Origin: Durusdinium trenchii
Taxonomy: Eukaryota > Sar > Dinophyceae > Suessiales > Symbiodiniaceae
Direction: 5' to 3'
DNA length: 64,000 nucleotides
Assembly (NCBI GenBank): GCA_963970005.1
Contig: CAXAMN010021112.1
Span: 2,306,736-2,370,735, forward strand
The notes under the pieces are model-generated. The model did not search any database. It worked only from the letters and a program-made list of their open reading frames with translations, and had not been told where the DNA came from. The position numbers and the translations under genes are program-made. Shown here piece after piece: positions 10,329-20,255 of the stretch (position 1 is the stretch's first letter; each line of letters begins with the position of its first letter).

Positions 10329-10459
10329 ATATTGTAATTAACATATTATACAGACTATATATATATACAGTTATATTATACACATTGGATCCTATAGTGA
10401 TTTGGCTTGAGAAGACCCTTGGAGACCTCAGGTAAGAGCTTGGAGATCTCAGGAAAGAG

Positions 10460-10602
10460 CTGGGCCAGCAGGCAGTTGATTCCAACATTTGCATGGGAGC
10501 TGCCAGGATTTCGAGTCCTGCCACAAGATTCGGGCCAGTCTGATCGCACAGGAGACAGAGAAGCCCTGCTGCCAGAGTTGTTGGTTGGTTTCCGTTCAAA
10601 AG
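10460..10602 (+). CDS. candidate exon, unknown
   Basis: The frame reads RQLIPTFAWELPGFRVLPQ then DSGQSDRTGDREALLPELL and VGFRSK, and ends at AAAAG/GTAAGA, a consensus donor (GT at 10603-10604). The start is uncertain: a CTCAG lies at 10449-10453, and another plus frame (ELGDLRKELGQQAV) is open at the 5' end. It may be the first visible exon of the plus-strand gene that ends at 12711. Confidence 0.45.
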
Positions 10603-10855
10603 GTAAGAACTCACATATGTTCCATTCTTCTTTGGGGGGCCGGTTTGTAACAAAGTTAAAACCATGTTAAAACCAATTCTTGTTCTCTATTTGGATGTCA
10701 TGATTCATGACCTTCAGATGGGGTCGGAACACACTTCAGCAGATGACCTTCAGCAGATGCATCGGAAGCAACCATCGCCCCTCAAAGAGACAACACTGGA
10801 TCCATGACCGACCCTCAGGCCGTGTGGAGACGTCAGACGTCTGTTCTCTCCCCAG

Positions 10856-10933
10856 ACCGGTTCCGGTACCAAGCGGACGGTTCGTCAGAAGGGACTGGGG
10901 TGGGTTTGGAAGGCACAAAGACCTTCTGAGAAG
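10856..10933 (+). CDS. candidate exon, basic segment
   Basis: TGTTCTCTCCCCAG ends at 10855. Twenty-six in-phase codons follow (TGSGTKRTVRQKG, LGWVWKAQRPSEK), ending at GAGAAG/GTAGGA. The donor half lies in a family A repeat core (ACCTTCTGAGAAGGTAGGAC), so the repeat appears to supply the splice site. Phase 0 at both ends. Function unknown. Confidence 0.5.
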
Positions 10934-11017
10934 GTAGGACTGGATCCCTATTACGCCTATAAAGCATATAGGAAAAAGAACCATACGTTTGACATGTATG
11001 AACGAACTTCACTGCAG

Positions 11018-11190
11018 GGTTCTACAACCGATGGGTGCGACCGGTTGGCAGGAGCAAGTGCTCTTGGATTCCTTTCGGACGGTGAACGTCTTCCAAAGCC
11101 CTGATGAGTCACCTGGAGAGTCGTTGGTATTTCTTCGACCGGGCGTGGATGGACGCCCGCCCGGGCGTGGGCGTGGGGAGAAGGGATGAG
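11018..11190 (+). CDS. candidate exon, unknown
   Basis: After CTTCACTGCAG (AG 11016-11017) a plus frame reads VLQPMGATGWQEQVLLDS, FRTVNVFQSPDESPG and on to TGA at 11188-11190. A donor GTGAAC at 11082 may end the exon earlier (11018-11081). A phase-0 alternative (GSTTDGCDRLAGAS) is also open. No family recognised. Confidence 0.4.
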
Positions 11191-11294
11191 AAGAGACGGG
11201 CAGCTTTGGGCGGTTGAGAACACATTGAGACGAGCGCTGTTCCAACGCGAGGGTTTGGTGACAGGGGTGACAGACCGTCCGTGTGACCCTTCAG

Positions 11295-11385
11295 AAGTGA
11301 TATGAAGAAGCAACCTGCTGCGGCAAGAATTCTCGAAAAAGATGGACAAAAGAAGGAGGACCAACGAGCTAGAACATGGACATCG
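11295..11385 (+). CDS. candidate exon, charged helix
   Basis: GTGTGACCCTTCAG ends at 11294. The frame reads SDMKKQPAAARILEK then DGQKKEDQRARTWTS, ending at ATCG/GTGAAT. It is Lys/Glu/Gln rich and probably helical. Its phase does not match the shorter form of the preceding candidate, so an exon or a border is mis-set. Confidence 0.45.
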
Positions 11386-11442
11386 GTGAATCATAATACT
11401 ACATTGGCTGGAAGACGGTCGAACGGTAGAAACCCATAAAAG

Positions 11443-11619
11443 GATTCACAGAGTTTCGAGCTCCAGGAGCATCGACCTTCACAAATCCACTTCCATCCAT
11501 GCCGGATGGCAGGTTTTCCATCCATGCCGGATGGCCGTTTGAGCGAATTTTGTGAGAGGGAACGTGATGTTCTGGATTCATCTTTTCTGGAAGGTCGCAG
11601 AACTGGGGATGGTTCCTGA
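11443..11619 (+). CDS. candidate exon, unknown
   Basis: Fifty-eight codons and TGA after an AAAAG. The frame includes SFELQEHRPSQIHFHP and GRLSEFCERERDVLDSS. The minus strand is also open across 11391-11650 with plausible composition, so strand is uncertain. CATCCATGCCGGATGG occurs twice within it (about 11494-11509 and 11519-11534). Confidence 0.35.
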   Translation, partial: DSQSFELQEHRPSQIHFHPCRMAGFPSMPDGRLSEFCERERDVLDSSFLEGRRTGDGS

Positions 11620-11974
11620 TAGCTGTTTGACAGACACACCACAAATTCAAGTGGGAGCCGGTATTCCTTCAGAAAGTACCAGGGCCTCCTAAGGAAGGTT
11701 GATTGACAGCCCGTAGCCTCTAAGAGCTATTATTAGACACCCCTTAAGGGGCCCCGGTACAAGTCCAAAGACGCAGCCTTACCTCATTGTATGATCAAGT
11801 AAAATGAGGACTTTGACCTTTAGGGAATATGTGATATCTACAAACAGGTGGTTCTCCACTTCTCAGGCTTCCAGGTCGAAGTGAATCGTTTTAGGCATGA
11901 ACATTAGACCTCAAGCGTCTAAGATGTACCCCAAAAGCCTCCAGATCAAAACACAGCTGCTCACCACAGCTTAA

Positions 11975-12110
11975 AAAAGCAAGCAGACTCGCAACTCGCG
12001 ACGGTCGAGGTGCTTGGTCTCGGGCGATGACGTCCTGGCTTACCTGAAGGCGCAGCGCACCAGTGGACCAGTGGGGTGGGTGGTTGAAGAGAGTCCGATG
12101 TGAAAGCCCA
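11975..12110 (+). CDS. candidate exon, unknown
   Basis: The frame reads RCLVSGDDVLAYLKAQRTSG and PVGWVVEESPM to TGA. C/G-ending codons. A minus-strand frame (11891-12142) competes. If real, it is the penultimate visible exon of the gene ending at 12711. Confidence 0.35.
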
Positions 12111-12589
12111 AAGGTGAGGAGGATGTAGACATCATTGTTCAATCAATGGAAGGGTGGCGGTTTAGGGTGGTCTACAGCAGTGCATTTCTATTATTGCCGA
12201 TGGCCTGTCAAAAGGTTGTGTGCATTTTGGCATGAATCTGCCGGCTCCTAGATCAATATATACTTTTTTGGGTGGTATTTTTTGGAAGTAGCGTGTCTAA
12301 ACGAAAGCAGATCAACCTTTGCAAGACGTTGTTGTTTGATCCTAGATCCCTTGTTGGCTTGCTGGTCCTGTAGCCCTTTCTTTTGACGTGTTTGACGATT
12401 TCCTTGTTTTGGTGGTGGGTCTATCTAGGGTGCAGCCCATGACCAGTAACAGTTGGTGAAACATTATCACTATGTTGAGCAAAGCCTTTGCTAACCATCA
12501 TGTCACTGGACACTGGTAGTGGGATATACGATATATATATATAATTGACTATATACCCGAGATTACCGAGGTCTCTTCATTCCATTCAG

Positions 12590-12711
12590 AAAGATCGTCC
12601 GAAGCACGAGGCTTGTTTCGATATTCGCTTCGCAAGGCCATGCGAGATCACTTCGGCAGCAAGAAGATCGCATGGTGGGATGACTACTACAAGCTCGAGT
12701 GCCCCGTTTGA
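12590..12711 (+). CDS. candidate last exon, unknown product
   Basis: GGTCTCTTCATTCCATTCAG ends at 12589, a textbook acceptor. Two bases then start a frame with C/G-ending codons: RGLFRYSLRKAMRDHFGS then KKIAWWDDYYKLECPV and TGA (12709-12711). The aromatic/charged C-terminus looks like a real protein end. I do not recognise the family. Upstream exon candidates at 10.4-12.1 kb on the same strand make a gene plausible. Confidence 0.6.
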
Positions 12712-13090
12712 TGTGAAAGATGTGTTGTTTGATCCGTGTATCGGTGTTCAGCTAGAAGATGGTTTCCAGATGTGTCCCGCAAGACAAAATTGGGATAAGA
12801 GGCTGGTGATCACAGAAGCCCCCCACCCGAAAAAATAATGTGAAAAAACATCCCGAAACCACTCCAACAACCGAAATACAGGTAGGACTGGAGCTTCATA
12901 GGGATGGTTGGATGATGATGCTGTTTTCCCCAATGACGAGAGCCATTCGGCGTCATGAGGGGCCCCTGTTCGGCGTTTCGAAGGCCAGTGCCAAAGCGTC
13001 ATTGGGTTTCCAGGCAACAAACGCGGAGGACCAGATGACGTGGACCCTGGAACCCACGCTAATCCTTTACTTACAAGAATGGACTACTGT
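12712..13090. other. probable 3' region and spacer
   Basis: This follows the TGA at 12709. A plus frame (12840-13154) contains FGVSKASAKASLGFQ but lacks clear borders. AGGTAGGACTGGAGCTTCAT at about 12880 recurs in altered form near 7720, so part of this is dispersed repeat. Confidence 0.35.
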
Positions 13091-13184
13091 TCCCAGATGC
13101 TCCATGTATGGAATATATGCCGATCAGTTGGGGTGGTTTGAGGGGTCAATGTAGGCATATATGGCATACATGGAGCGTTTGGGT
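13091..13184. repeat. foldback element, family B copy
   Basis: TCCCAGATGCTCCATGTATG pairs with CATACATGGAGCGTTTGGGT across a core containing GATCAGTTGGGGTGGTTTGA and TCAATGTAGGCATATATGG. About 94 bp. Confidence 0.8.
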
Positions 13185-13252
13185 AATGGATTACTGTTAG
13201 TGGATGCCCTGGAACCCACTAACTAGGACTATGTAGGCTTGGAACCCCCCGT

Positions 13253-13412
13253 AACTTTGGGCATGGTTGCGTGGATGGCACCCTTTGGTTCGTTGAACGA
13301 GGATTTCCATGATCTTCCAAACGTGGCGATTTCGGGGCCATGCCATCCAACGTAACCATCTGAGTTCCAACGAGCGTCCACTCTTGGAATCGTCATGGCA
13401 TAGAGACCCCTG
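13253..13412 (-). CDS. ambiguous minus-strand exon
   Basis: On the minus strand TCATCCGTTCTCAG is followed by two equally open frames, one reading LYAMTIPRVDARWNSDGYVG and one RSLELRWLRWMAWPRNRHV. Codons are C/G rich in both. I cannot choose between them. No family recognised. Confidence 0.3.
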
Positions 13413-13886
13413 AGAACGGATGACCTGTGTTCTCTACAAACAGATGGTGAACTCCACGGCCACAATGGATTCCAGGGAGTCTATCTACATTGGAGTGGTT
13501 TGAGTGTTTGAGGCTTCAATGTAGACATACATTTCAGTCCCATTCACTTTAGGCCAGTAGGAAGTGTGTGTCCCACACGGTCAAGTGGCAGGCCTCCGGG
13601 AAGCACCGGGAAGATCAGTTGTCCAGGTCATTGAGCGTGCTGGTTCTTGATATCCAAACAATCCATGATCCACCACCACCCAGTTAGATGGTCACAAAGG
13701 CCTATCAACCACCCGACCTGGCTGGTGCCGGAGGACATCTTCGGACATCTTAGGACTGCTTTAGGGGACAACGCAGGCGGCAAATCGATTCCATACATGG
13801 GTTGTTGGGGGGCGACTGGGTTCCAACTACTTCCCTTTCTATTGGGTGGTGCCATGGTTGGAGCCCAGGCCAGGTATGGTCATGGT

Positions 13887-13996
13887 ACACTCCCTGAAAT
13901 CATGGAAGTGGAAAGGGGCCCCTTGGAAGACCATTTCCCTCTTCGAACAGGTGGTCTTCCCCTTCCCAGACTATTCCATATGATTTCAGGGAGTGT
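13887..13996. repeat. foldback element of about 110 bp
   Basis: TACACTCCCTGAAATCATGG (13886 on) pairs with ATGATTTCAGGGAGTGTA (to 13996). An inner pair CCTTGGAAGACCA / TGGTCTTCCCCTT nests inside. The arms differ from families A-F. Confidence 0.75.
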
Positions 13997-14350
13997 ATAT
14001 GGTAGTCGTCTTTGATTGCTCACGAAGTATCCGGAGTGGCATGGCGCGATGGGCCAAACATAGGAATCTCAGCACCTGGAGAGTAGTCCAAGTATACATC
14101 AGTTTGTTGGGTATTTTGAGAGGCTAGATCTGGTTCCAGGAGACCAAAGCCACTTTGCGAATATGTCACCATGCCATGCATCTCAAGTATTTCAGCATGT
14201 TCATGCCAGCTCCCCCCCTCAGTTTATATCTGGTAAATCAAAGTTAACCTTTTTTCACCTGTGGGGTTTGGGTGGGGAAACCAATTCCCCCAGAAAGGTG
14301 AAAAGGTTCTCCACTTTTCCTGGCAATCTCCATCCTTTCCATCAACCTAG

Positions 14351-14501
14351 GAACATCACGCACAACATCACCAAGTGGAACTGCACCGACATGGAGGCTG
14401 CCGCACGTGTCGCCACCGGCCATGCGACCTGTGCTTCGAAGCACCCCATCGTGACCTGTGCTGATGACGTTGTGATCGCTCACTGGACATTGTTGACAAA
14501 T
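14351..14501 (+). CDS. candidate exon, unknown product
   Basis: CATCCTTTCCATCAACCTAG ends at 14350. After one base the frame reads NITHNITKWNCTDMEAAARV, ATGHATCASKHPIVTCADD and VVIAHWTLLTND, then GAT/GTAGAG. Nearly all codons in the first 45 end in C or G. It has two Asn-X-Thr motifs and four Cys, compatible with a secreted or membrane protein. The frame stays open to 14594 if the donor is not used. Family not recognised. Confidence 0.55.
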
Positions 14502-14594
14502 GATGTAGAGAACACTGCCGAAAGACTTGGTCGAAGGGCTCTTACTAAAGGCACTTGGTCTGACATATCTACGACTTCATTTGCCAGAGTCTAG

Positions 14595-14795
14595 CTCAGG
14601 CTTTAAGCACTTGTAAAAATCTTGCAAAGGCTCTAGCACTTGTAAGAGTTGTGCTCAGGCTTCAGCACTCTTACAGTCAGGCTTTAGCACTTGTAAGAGT
14701 CTAGCACTTGCAAGAGACTTAATCAAGTTAGATTTTAGCCGTTGCAAGAGACTTGACCAAGTTTTAGCATTTGCAAGAGACTTGACCAAGCTTTT
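14595..14795. repeat. degenerate tandem repeat
   Basis: Variants of CAGGCTTTAGCACTTGTAAGAG and of GCAAGAGACTTGACCAAG recur about nine times with irregular spacing. No coding signal. Confidence 0.7.
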
Positions 14796-14868
14796 GTCTC
14801 GACATCTCGAATCTTTCAGTTATCTTTAAAGCCGAGGCGGACCAAGCGAGAGATCGCGAGAAGCAACC

Positions 14869-15280
14869 CTCTCGCAGGATCCGGCCTGTCGAGTGCCCAA
14901 ACGGGGTGAAAATGCGAATTCTCGCTGGGGAGCCGGATGAGTGTCTATGCGGCGCTGGGTGTGACATGGTTGTATAGTAGTGTGTGCCACACCGTGTGGG
15001 TTAAGTCCGTTTGTGATGTCGCTATGCCATGCGGCTAGGACGTGCGCCCTCGGCTTTTGTGTGTTTGAGTCCGTTCCACTGCGCTCGGCGGATGAGTGGC
15101 GGTGTATACGAGGCTGGGTGTGACATGGTTGTATGTAGTGTGTCGCACACCGTATGGAGAGTATTCTCTTTTTTGATGTCGCTGTGCCACGCGGCTTTGC
15201 GCGGCGCCGGATCTTGCCGGCGCTGGCGGAATTCTCTCTCAGGATCCGGCGCGTTCAGTGCCGAAGCAAAAGGTGAAGGA
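14869..15280. repeat. duplicated block, about 155-bp offset
   Basis: GATGAGTG...GCTGGGTGTGACATGGTTG...GATGTCGCT...GCGGCT occurs at 14935-15033 and 15089-15203. A CAGGATCCGG...GTGC block occurs at 14876 and 15241. Frames open across it (15029-15340) are likely repeat-derived. Confidence 0.75.
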
Positions 15281-15621
15281 ACACAAACCTTTATGCGCGC
15301 TGGGTTGCTTGGCGGTGTCACAAAGCAAATGAGCGGCTAAAGCATCTTCGTGTGCTCAGAAAAGAGAACTCTGAACAACTATTCTTGTGCACGCTTTGCT
15401 TAAAACTTTCGAGCCATCAGGGGGTCTAGTTTTTACGAGCTAGAATCAGGTCGGATCATGTCCATTGAGCCAATGCCATGCCAATGAAACAGTCTAACAG
15501 TGCTTGGCTTGATTCTTTTTCCGGCCGTGGCAACCACATCCAGAGTGTATACAACTTGCGTTTCATCAACACACATGGACTCACATGGATCGAATGATCT
15601 AATCGTACTGCATCTCCCCGA

Positions 15622-15813
15622 ATGGCCGGGGGACGAAGTGCCATGGGGGTCCCGAGAAACGGTCCCGAGAAACACGCGAGACGAAAGGTGGAGTACTACC
15701 AGCAGATGACGCTGTGCGAGCAGAAGCAGGAAAAGTTGGAGCAGATCGCCTGTGAGGTTCACGAAAGGAGCGGGTCGTCTTCGGAGTCGTGGCCGCATCG
15801 TGATTGGAAGGGT
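15622..15813 (+). CDS. exon of a coiled-coil protein
   Basis: One of the clearest coding segments. The frame reads GPEKHARRKVEYYQQMTLCE then QKQEKLEQIACEVHER and SGSSSESWPHRDWKG, with almost all codons ending in C or G. Heptad-like spacing (Y..M.L...Q..LE.I..E) predicts a helix or coiled coil. The exon start is uncertain (CCCGAG at 15659 or 15671). It ends at TGGAAG(G)/GTGGGA. Family unknown. Confidence 0.65.
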
Positions 15814-16023
15814 GGGAGAGGGTGGGAGAAGGTGGGAGGGATGCGTGGAAGGGATGGAAGGGGACTGGGGGTTTGTGATGTTAAACAACCCTCCCTCTTG
15901 TTAACGAAATTGGTAGGGGCAGGGTGATGAATATAAACAGTGGAGAAGAACTGGGAGGCAAACAGAGATTCGGTTCAACACCAGGCAGGAGTCAGGTACT
16001 GAAAAAATCTCAGTCAGTCAGCT

Positions 16024-16087
16024 AGCCGCAACAGGGGTGATGATATCCCAGAGACTTCTCTCCATGCGAAAAGGAACTTCACCCAAG
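16024..16087 (+). CDS. candidate exon
   Basis: The frame reads ATGVMISQRLLSMRKGTSPK and ends at CCCAAG/GTAGGG (GT 16088-16089), phase 0. CAGTCAGTCAG upstream could be the acceptor. It is basic and probably helical, and follows the coiled-coil exon at 15622-15813. Confidence 0.5.
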
Positions 16088-16170
16088 GTAGGGGTTCCAC
16101 GTTTTGAAGGTTTTTCAATGGGTAGGTTTGGAGAGGTAAAGTATCTAGTAGTCAACTATGTTCTTCTCAG

Positions 16171-16292
16171 GAGCCAGTTGGAGCCCTAGGGGTTATTGAG
16201 GGAAGCAATCATGCGCCATGAATACCATGGTGTTGAGCTCCAAGCTGGTGCAGATCGGCTGGTTTTCTTGACAGACGGTCTTCTGCGTCCAG
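16171..16292 (+). CDS. candidate exon with two overlapping readings
   Basis: CTATGTTCTTCTCAG ends at 16170. Phase 0 from the preceding exon gives EPVGALGVIEGSNHAP and TGA (16219-16221). A second frame over 16202-16292 reads MRHEYHGVELQAGADR and LVFLTDGLLRP, ending at CCAG/GTGAGA. The second resembles the His-x-Gly end of 2-oxoglutarate/Fe(II) oxygenase domains, and less well the TDG-L-R stretch of DEAH helicases; both are guesses. A one-base frame difference separates the two, so this may be a damaged exon. Confidence 0.4.
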
Positions 16293-16401
16293 GTGAGAAA
16301 TCTGCATTTAGTGGCCAGACGTGGCCACTTGAGGCCACGATTTGGGGATTGACCTGACCATACCTTACTCTAGCGACCCTATAGCCTTCAGTTCCCAGAG
16401 T

Positions 16402-16875
16402 TTAGTTCACCAGATGTTGTAGTTTCCAATCCGCAGTATAAAACATATCGTAAAGCAAATGGGTTGTTTCGGGTACAGACCCATAGGTGTTCAATGGAGG
16501 GCCTGGAATCCAATGGCCTATGCCATACATACTCCAGCTATAGGGTCTCATGTTGTCTCTGAGCCTCTTTGGGGCTGCTTGGACAAACTCCGTTGTCGAA
16601 ACATGCGCATCGCTGCCAGCCGTTGGCAGGACCAACGAGTCTTGCACCACGATGCCGGCATGCCGGGGGGGCCCGGGGTTCGGGATAACCGGGAACCCAA
16701 AGGTAAATACGCATACCATGCTGAACGGGGACCTGCAGGTTTGATAGCAGGGACTCAAATCATGGTTACTAGGAACAATTATGAAATACCCACTATATAT
16801 AAAAGGGTTTGTAAATGCATTTGTATTTGTGTAAAATAAAAGCATGTGGGGTTTGTGCCTGGCGACGTGGAACAT
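16402..16875 (-). CDS. 157-codon minus-strand frame, unknown
   Basis: The middle reads PPRHAGIVVQDSLVLPTAGS and VSTTEFVQAAPKRLRDNM with C/G-ending codons. The flanks are AT-rich and less convincing. Two plus-strand frames ending at CCCAAAG/GTAAAT (16702) are also plausible, so orientation is unresolved. No family recognised. Confidence 0.3.
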   Translation of the reverse strand: MFHVARHKPHMLLFYTNTNAFTNPFIYSGYFIIVPSNHDLSPCYQTCRSPFSMVCVFTFGFPVIPNPGPPRHAGIVVQDSLVLPTAGSDAHVSTTEFVQAAPKRLRDNMRPYSWSMYGIGHWIPGPPLNTYGSVPETTHLLYDMFYTADWKLQHLVN

Positions 16876-17085
16876 GTCACTTAGCTAAGATGGGAACCCG
16901 GTCGAATCTTTTTATAAACAGAGCTGCCTTGTGATGGAGATTGTTAACAAACGAAAAGGAAACAGTGGTGAGTGGTGATTAATGATGTGCATTTTGGTGA
17001 TTACCGTGTTGGTGTGCAGTGCAGGACAATTGTGTTTATAGAGCGCAAGGTGTAGAAGGACATGGTTCTGGGACAGGCAAATTTC

Positions 17086-17167
17086 CCCTAGGGCTCCCAA
17101 CTATATACCTTCTGAGAAGATGGTTGGGGTGGTGGGGGTGCAACCACCTTCTGAGGATATGGTTGGA
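17086..17167. repeat. foldback element, family A copy (diverged)
   Basis: Starts CCCTAGGGCTCCCAACTATA and contains two ACCTTCTGAG(A)AGATGGTTGG-type cores in inverted arrangement. About 82 bp. Confidence 0.6.
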
Positions 17168-17692
17168 ACACATCACTACCGGCAAACAAACAATAATAAA
17201 GCAAACAAATCACGATCTTGTCGTCAGTGAACAGCAAGCATCCGGGATCCTTTGGGGGAGCATTGTTTTGTGAATGAAGGAACTTGTTTATACAATGTTT
17301 TTTGGTTCAGCCTGGCAGTTCTGATAGAATCTGATACGACGCATTTTAACGCAGAAACATCTTATAAACGGGTGGGGGCTGGACCTTCGTTGGACAACCC
17401 AGATGTAGTCAAGTCCAATTTCACGGCTAAAGCTCCCATCATTCTGTTAAATTTACTTTAGTTAGAATGATCCCGACCAAGACATTTCAATCATTTGCTT
17501 TCATGCCATGGTGGGGAGCATGTTGCCATGGTTGGGTTTTGTGGTTTTCAATGTTGCTTGTGGGTCTTCGGGTTGGGGTTGTTGTTTTAGTGTTGGGGAT
17601 TTCACGTCGGAGTGTCACCAGGGTCTACAGCTGGCATTCTATCCAAAAAATGTCACACACACAGAGACACAGACAGAGGTATATATATAATA

Positions 17693-17718
17693 TGGTGTTG
17701 TTGTTGTTGTTGTTGTTT
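17693..17718. repeat. (GTT)n microsatellite
   Basis: About eight GTT units directly upstream of an open coding-like stretch. It may be an intronic tract. Confidence 0.9.
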
Positions 17719-17731
17719 GGAAGAAGGGTGA

Positions 17732-18600
17732 GGCCGAGCCTGCGGCTGCTTTGCAACTGCTCCAGGAGCTGGTGTAGAGGAAAGCGAAAGGCCTCAGAAG
17801 AGGCAGAGGAAGAGTGCCCTAGGCGAATCTGCAGACGAAAGTGGGAAAAAGAAGGGTATAACCCGCCTCATCTCTGCCCCAAATCTTGCCGGTGATGGTG
17901 GAGGAGACGATGACCCCGAGGAAGACGGAGAAGGATCAGCAGCAGAGCCGGCACCAAGATCACCCACGGCGGGGAAGAACGCGCAGCCACCCTTATCCAG
18001 CAGAATCACGGCGCGGTGTTTCACCACAACGGCCGCTGTTGGGTCATACATCCTCACAATGCAATTGTACGCGGCCTCGCATGGTCCGCCAATGCCACAC
18101 CACCGGGCATCTAACTTCTTTAGGAGTTTGGCCTTGGGGGTGCAGATTCAGATTTCTCAGTGCTATTAGACCTTTCGGCCGTGGAAGCAGTTATTGACAT
18201 CGTGGAAGCATCAATGTCAGTAGCTGCAGCGGGTGCGCTTCTGGTTGGATCAGCCATTCTTTCTGGCCTCTCCACGGACGAACTATTGCTTGTTTCATCA
18301 AATCAGCGTGGCATCCCCAAAGGCAAAGGTTTCCTCTCAGCCGGAAACCACCTGACAGCATCGGCTGTAGAGGAGAATTCCCGCTTCGATAAGGCAATGA
18401 GTCTGAAAGACGATGAGTCGAAGGCTGCAATCGCAAAGCTAGTATGCTCGGCACCAGACCTGAGTAAGCAAGGTGCAAACTCATTGTTCTATGAGGTACT
18501 GGCACTCACTGAATTCGTCGCAATGCGTCTACCAATCATTGCTCTCTCACACTTTCAGGGCCCTGACGGGGAGTACAAGCTTTTTCCAGACAAGGCCTGA
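17732..18600 (+). pseudogene. long coding-like stretch with one frame change
   Basis: Frame 1 runs 17732-18169 (KSALGESADESGKKKG, acidic GDGGGDDDPEEDGEG, then SYILTMQLYAASHG and HHRASNFFRSLALG). Frame 2 runs 18124-18600 (LLDLSAVEAVIDIVEAS, AAAGALLVGSAILSGL, LVCSAPDLSKQGANSLF, PDGEYKLFPDKA, TGA). They overlap at GGGGGTGCAG near 18136-18145, where a one-base shift or an intron would join them. About 290 codons in all: a basic/acidic N-part, then a helical part with a hydrophobic segment. No introns are otherwise needed, so a retrocopy is possible. Family not recognised. Confidence 0.45.
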
Positions 18601-18633
18601 ACAGAATAGGCCTGACGGCGCGGCACCGAGAGC

Positions 18634-18745
18634 ACCCACTGCGATCTGACGCTTGCTGTTGAGGTCCGGTAGAGTCCACTAAGCGCTTGCTGTTCACTGC
18701 GATTTGGCCCTTGCTGAGGTCCGGTAGTGTCCACTGTGCTCTTGG
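18634..18745. repeat. direct repeat of about 50 bp
   Basis: TGCGATCTGACGCTTGCTG...GAGGTCCGGTAGAGTCCACT and TGCGATTTGGCCCTTGCTGAGGTCCGGTAGTGTCCACT are 62 bp apart, just after the TGA at 18600. Confidence 0.75.
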
Positions 18746-18749
18746 GAGC

Positions 18750-19858
18750 ATGAGTAGAGGAGTTGCGACACCTCTAATAATCTCACAACCCTCATCTGGC
18801 AGGTGGGGAAGACTTCCATGCTTAAGTTTACAAATCATATGCCTCAAAGATACTATTGCTGTATGTTATAAACAGGTTGGCTTTAGCATGTCATAGTGGT
18901 TTCATCCTGTTCCTACCCGCATCAATCACGATATGATCCCCGGTCTCATGTAAGGAAAAGAGATGAAATCAAAGTTGCCAATCTCGTGGTTCTCACACCA
19001 CTTCCACACAAGTGACTCTTGATAGTGATGCTGATGTTCCTCTCAAAAGTTTCTATCAATGTGCCAAGCCTTCATGCCTCTTAAATGTACTGCCATACAT
19101 GATGTTCATCACTGTGTTCATCCTACAAATTGTTTTCGGAGATGTCGTATCATTAACTTTGACACTTTGGTACATGCTGATACCCCTCGAAGCATAAGTG
19201 TCAGATTCCAAACTCATATGTGAGTAGTTTGTAAGGCGATTATAAAAGACAAGTATACAACCTTTCAACCGCACAAAACACATAGTCTGCAGTACAAAAA
19301 CCTTTGCTGTGAGTACTCAATAACATGTGTTCGCTTCCATAGTGGCATGCAACACACACTAACGAAACATGAAGTTTACATTTTCAAGTGTCAAAACACA
19401 TGACATGTATCCACCATGCAAGACACACGTATCTGATCAGAACATAAATACAATTACATCTGAAAAACATAGAATGCATCACTCTTGCAAAATGCATTCA
19501 TCGCTACAATATATTACAATGAGCGTAGGGCGCCACCGCATGAGGCGCAAGAACATCCTAGCTCCACAGCACATATGGACACCTCTATCTAAAAACCTGC
19601 AACTAGTCCAGACCCGCACACATGCTGGACACATGATCCTGAATATTCTGTGCGGTTCTGCATCCCATTGCTGATTGCTGGTGGCTGAGTATGAGTTCAA
19701 GGGGGAAGGTCCTGGCGCGCATGTAGTTTTGGCACGACCTCAATGACCATAAGCTGGCGATGGGTGGAGGTGCACCACATCAATGGGAACCCTACTTGGA
19801 GGCCTTGAGAAGTCAGGAGCGCGGAAGATTGGAGGTTGGCAGGATCAGGGACCATCAA
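18750..19858. other. AT-rich region without clear gene
   Basis: Frames are short and end in A or T as often as C or G. CACA/TGTG-rich stretches and no convincing splice-bordered exon. Confidence 0.5.
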
Positions 19859-19859
19859 C

Positions 19860-20255
19860 TTTGGGTATAGGAGGTACAGAGTCTGGGTTTGTCTTGGGCA
19901 GTCTTGCTTTGGGGCTGGTCTGGACTTGTCTTGGGCTGTTTTTGGGCTGTCTTGGGTCAGGTATTGGCTCTCTTTGGGTCTTGGATTGTGTTGGGTCTAC
20001 CTTTGGCGCTGTCTTGGGTTTCTTGGGTCTGCGTTGTGGCTGTCTTGGGCTGTCCTGGGCTGGTATTGCGTGTTTTGAGGCTGTTTGAGGGCTGTTTTGG
20101 GTGGTTTTGGCTTTGGTTTGGTGTGTTGGGGCTGGTCTTTGGGTCGGGTCTTGGGCCATCTTGGGGCTGTATTTGGGTGTCTTGGGTCGTGGGGCTGCCG
20201 GTCGAGCCTTGGGCTGTGTCTTGGGGCTGGTGTTGGTCATGGGGCTGCCTAGGAC
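19860..20255. repeat. strand-asymmetric G/T tract (TTGGGCTGTC-type)
   Basis: The plus strand is overwhelmingly G and T, built from degenerate TCTTGGGCTG / TTTGGGTC words for about 400 bp. All plus frames stay open for long distances as Gly/Leu/Trp/Val strings, and the minus strand gives a 171-codon Pro/Lys/Thr/Gln string. Both are composition artefacts. Confidence 0.85.

Noticed and set aside
10957-11394. 145-codon minus frame with a signal-peptide-like start
   Set aside because: It overlaps three plus segments with splice-like borders. The hydrophobic start is antisense to a Lys/Glu-rich helix, which predicts such a string.
15029-15340. 103-codon plus frame
   Set aside because: It spans the duplicated block 14935-15203; the frame is kept open by the repeat.
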